DNA from: Shewanellaceae bacterium
Lineage (GTDB): Bacteria; Pseudomonadota; Gammaproteobacteria; Enterobacterales; Shewanellaceae
DNA length: 16,680 nt
NCBI GenBank assembly: GCA_016779685.1
Contig: JADHND010000010.1
Coordinates: 1-16,680 of the forward strand
Direction of reading: 5' to 3'
Shown: one piece after another, positions 15,072 to 16,680 of the stretch
Numbering within the stretch: the stretch's first letter is position 1
How the letters are laid out: every line of letters starts with the position of its first letter
Program-made: the position numbers and the translations under genes
The notes under the pieces: generated by a model
Told to the model about the DNA's origin: nothing
Databases searched by the model: none
What the model saw: the letters and a program-made list of their open reading frames with translations, nothing else

Positions 15072-16062
15072 AAAACCGAACCTCCGGATCCAATTGAATT
15101 GAAAATTTTTTCCAAGCCATTTGTTGAATTAAGCGCACTAATTGCATTAAATCTTGCGAACAACCATCTCCTAAATTAACTAAAACCAGCGCTTGCTTAT
15201 CATAGACTTGGATGCGACCAATCGTTTTCTGCTTAAATTGACAAGCTTCGATAATCCAGCCAGCTGCGACTTTACAAGTCTCGTGGTCATTTGGATAGCA
15301 CGGTATCTCTGGAAAATTTTGTTGTATTTTTTTAAGATGAGATTTGGAAATAATCGGGTTTTTAAAGAAACTACCCGCATTGCCTAATGCTGTAACATCC
15401 GGTAGTTTTTGCCGGCGAATAGCGCCAACGTGATGATAAATTTCCCACGGGTCTGAGCTCGAAACCAGATGTTTTAAAGTGCCATAAGTTAAATTAGGAC
15501 GCCACTTTTTAGGCAACTTTAAAGTGACGGATTCAATGAAGGTTTGATTTTTTAAATCGTGTTTAAAAACAGAATCTCGATAGCCAAACCGACAAGCCTG
15601 CTGGTCAAGTGTAGACCTTGCGCCTGAGGTTAAATCAACATAAGTCACAGATTTGCAAAATTGAGATAAATCAACTCCATAAGCGCCTATATTCTGAACA
15701 GGCGCAGCACCAACTGTGCCTGGTATGAATGCAAGGTTTTCCAAACCAGCAATACCCTGCGTCAAGGTCCAAACCACAAAATCATGCCATATTTCACCAC
15801 TCGCGACCGTCACTAAATAAGCATCCTGAGTCTCAATAACTTGCTTCCCTTTCAGCTCATTTTTTAAAATATGACCAGTGTAGTCGCCAGTAAAGACAAT
15901 GTTGCTCCCTGAGCCCAGCACCATGGGAGCGTCTAATCCATCTTGAATACAAGCTTCTAAAGCTGATAGCCTGCTGATGACATAAAGCCGTGTGGCATGA
16001 TGATTAAAACCAAAAGTATGAAGCTTGCTTAGGCTGTGGTGAATAAATGTTTTTTGTTCCAT
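15028..16062 (-). CDS. murB: UDP-N-acetylenolpyruvoylglucosamine reductase (MurB, type I)
   Basis: MurB reduces the enolpyruvyl group to make UDP-MurNAc, the second committed step of peptidoglycan synthesis, using FAD and NADPH. The 344 residues match the E. coli type I form (342). The FAD-binding part has VLGSGSNIVF (48-57) and IPGTVGAAPVQNIGAYG (113-129). FGYRDSVFK gives Arg162, NAGSFFKNP gives the proton donor Ser231, and DPEVRF gives Glu327. These correspond to E. coli Arg159, Ser229 and Glu325. LTYGTL carries the type I tyrosine. The ATG at 16060-16062 comes six bases after the gpsA stop, without a clear Shine-Dalgarno sequence, suggesting coupling to gpsA translation. Its 3' end overlaps the start of birA, its usual neighbour in E. 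coli. Confidence 0.97.
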   Translation of the reverse strand: MEQKTFIHHSLSKLHTFGFNHHATRLYVISRLSALEACIQDGLDAPMVLGSGSNIVFTGDYTGHILKNELKGKQVIETQDAYLVTVASGEIWHDFVVWTLTQGIAGLENLAFIPGTVGAAPVQNIGAYGVDLSQFCKSVTYVDLTSGARSTLDQQACRFGYRDSVFKHDLKNQTFIESVTLKLPKKWRPNLTYGTLKHLVSSSDPWEIYHHVGAIRRQKLPDVTALGNAGSFFKNPIISKSHLKKIQQNFPEIPCYPNDHETCKVAAGWIIEACQFKQKTIGRIQVYDKQALVLVNLGDGCSQDLMQLVRLIQQMAWKKFSIQLDPEVRFYAQQSEWTIHDVCN

Positions 16063-16068
16063 ACAACG

Positions 16069-16680
16069 CTAAAACGATTCTGATTTTCTAGCGCGAGCCA
16101 GCAATATCCGAGCAACTTCTCGAACGGGCTGGCTGTGATACAAGACCTGGTAGACTTGTTCAACGATAGGCATTTCAACTGCGTGTCGCGAAGCTAGTGC
16201 AAAGACTTCTTGCGCATTTCGATGCCCTTCCACAACTTGGCCAATAACAAATTGAGCTTCAGACATAGGGATGCCTTGACCTATTGCAAAGCCATAACGA
16301 CGATTACGTGATTGATTGTCAGTACATGTCAGCACTAAGTCTCCTAGTCCACTCATACCCATAAAGGTTTGCGGCTTAGCACCTAGTGCAACCCCGAGTC
16401 TTTGCATCTCATTTAAGCCACGAGTAATTAAAGCGGTTCGTGCATTTGCACCATAGCCCAGCCCATCAGAAATTCCGGCTGCAATCGCAATGACATTTTT
16501 GACGGCACCGCCTAGCTGCATGCCAATAAAATCTTCGTTAATATAGGCACGCAAATTACGTCCATTGTGCATTAGATCTGCCATTTCTCGTGCAAAATCA
16601 GCATGGGTTGCCGCAACCGCAATTGCGGTTGGAAGCCCTTGTGCTAACTCTTTTGCAAAAGTTGGCCCAGAAAGCAAAGC
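16069..16680 (-). CDS. gpsA: Glycerol-3-phosphate dehydrogenase [NAD(P)+], C-terminal part
   Basis: GpsA converts dihydroxyacetone phosphate to sn-glycerol-3-phosphate, the backbone for membrane phospholipids. The frame is open to the window edge, so only about the last 203 residues are visible. The N-terminal NAD-binding domain and the true start lie beyond position 16680. Visible motifs are LLSGPTFAKELA, the IGMQLGGAVKNVIAIAAG segment with the catalytic lysine, GYGANARTALITRGL with the substrate-binding arginine, and FMGMSGLGDLVLTCTDNQSR. The IGQVVEG motif and the ILLARARK ending also match the family. It is followed after six bases by murB, so the two are probably cotranscribed. Confidence 0.97.
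   Translation of the reverse strand, partial: ALLSGPTFAKELAQGLPTAIAVAATHADFAREMADLMHNGRNLRAYINEDFIGMQLGGAVKNVIAIAAGISDGLGYGANARTALITRGLNEMQRLGVALGAKPQTFMGMSGLGDLVLTCTDNQSRNRRYGFAIGQGIPMSEAQFVIGQVVEGHRNAQEVFALASRHAVEMPIVEQVYQVLYHSQPVREVARILLARARKSESF

Overview
The window reads as a core chromosomal segment of a gammaproteobacterium with moderately AT-rich DNA (roughly 45% GC by eye). RpoB, RpoC, S12, L11, NusG and GpsA all align almost without gaps to the Escherichia coli proteins as I remember them. The gene order combines two known gammaproteobacterial arrangements. The murB-birA / coaA / thrU-tyrU-glyT-thrT / secE-nusG-rplKAJL-rpoBC order is the E. coli one. The rpsL gene directly after rpoC is the arrangement known from Pseudomonas and many other non-enteric gammaproteobacteria. 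I cannot name a genus or species.

Almost everything is on the minus strand, so transcription runs from high to low coordinates. From the right edge: gpsA (glycerol-3-phosphate dehydrogenase, N-terminal part cut off by the window), murB (UDP-MurNAc formation) and birA (biotin ligase/repressor) form a tight cluster. The plus-strand coaA (pantothenate kinase) converges on birA, and the two coding regions overlap tail to tail by 87 bp. Divergent from coaA is a four-tRNA cluster, Thr(UGU)-Tyr(GUA)-Gly(UCC)-Thr(GGU), behind a strong promoter with a GC-rich discriminator and an A/T tract in UP-element position.

Next come secE-nusG, then rplK-rplA, rplJ-rplL and rpoB-rpoC: the protein-export subunit, the NusG elongation factor, the L1 and L7/L12 stalk proteins, and the two large RNA polymerase subunits. 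Each internal junction carries recognisable control signals. These are a promoter before rplK, a structured L10-type leader before rplJ, and a hairpin plus U-run attenuator between rplL and rpoB. Last is rpsL (S12), with its own near-consensus promoter after a 13-bp hairpin. It presumably opens a str operon that continues beyond position 1.

I found no mobile element, CRISPR array, phage gene, toxin-antitoxin pair or unknown gene cluster, and nothing I would call a new biological system. The points worth a second look are local: the absence of tufB between the tRNA cluster and secE, the birA-coaA antisense overlap with an apparent 22-residue BirA tail, a CoaA shortened just before its P-loop, a birA Shine-Dalgarno sequence built on the catalytic-Glu codon of murB, and several leader or intergenic hairpins. 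No stretch longer than 300 bases lacks a gene.
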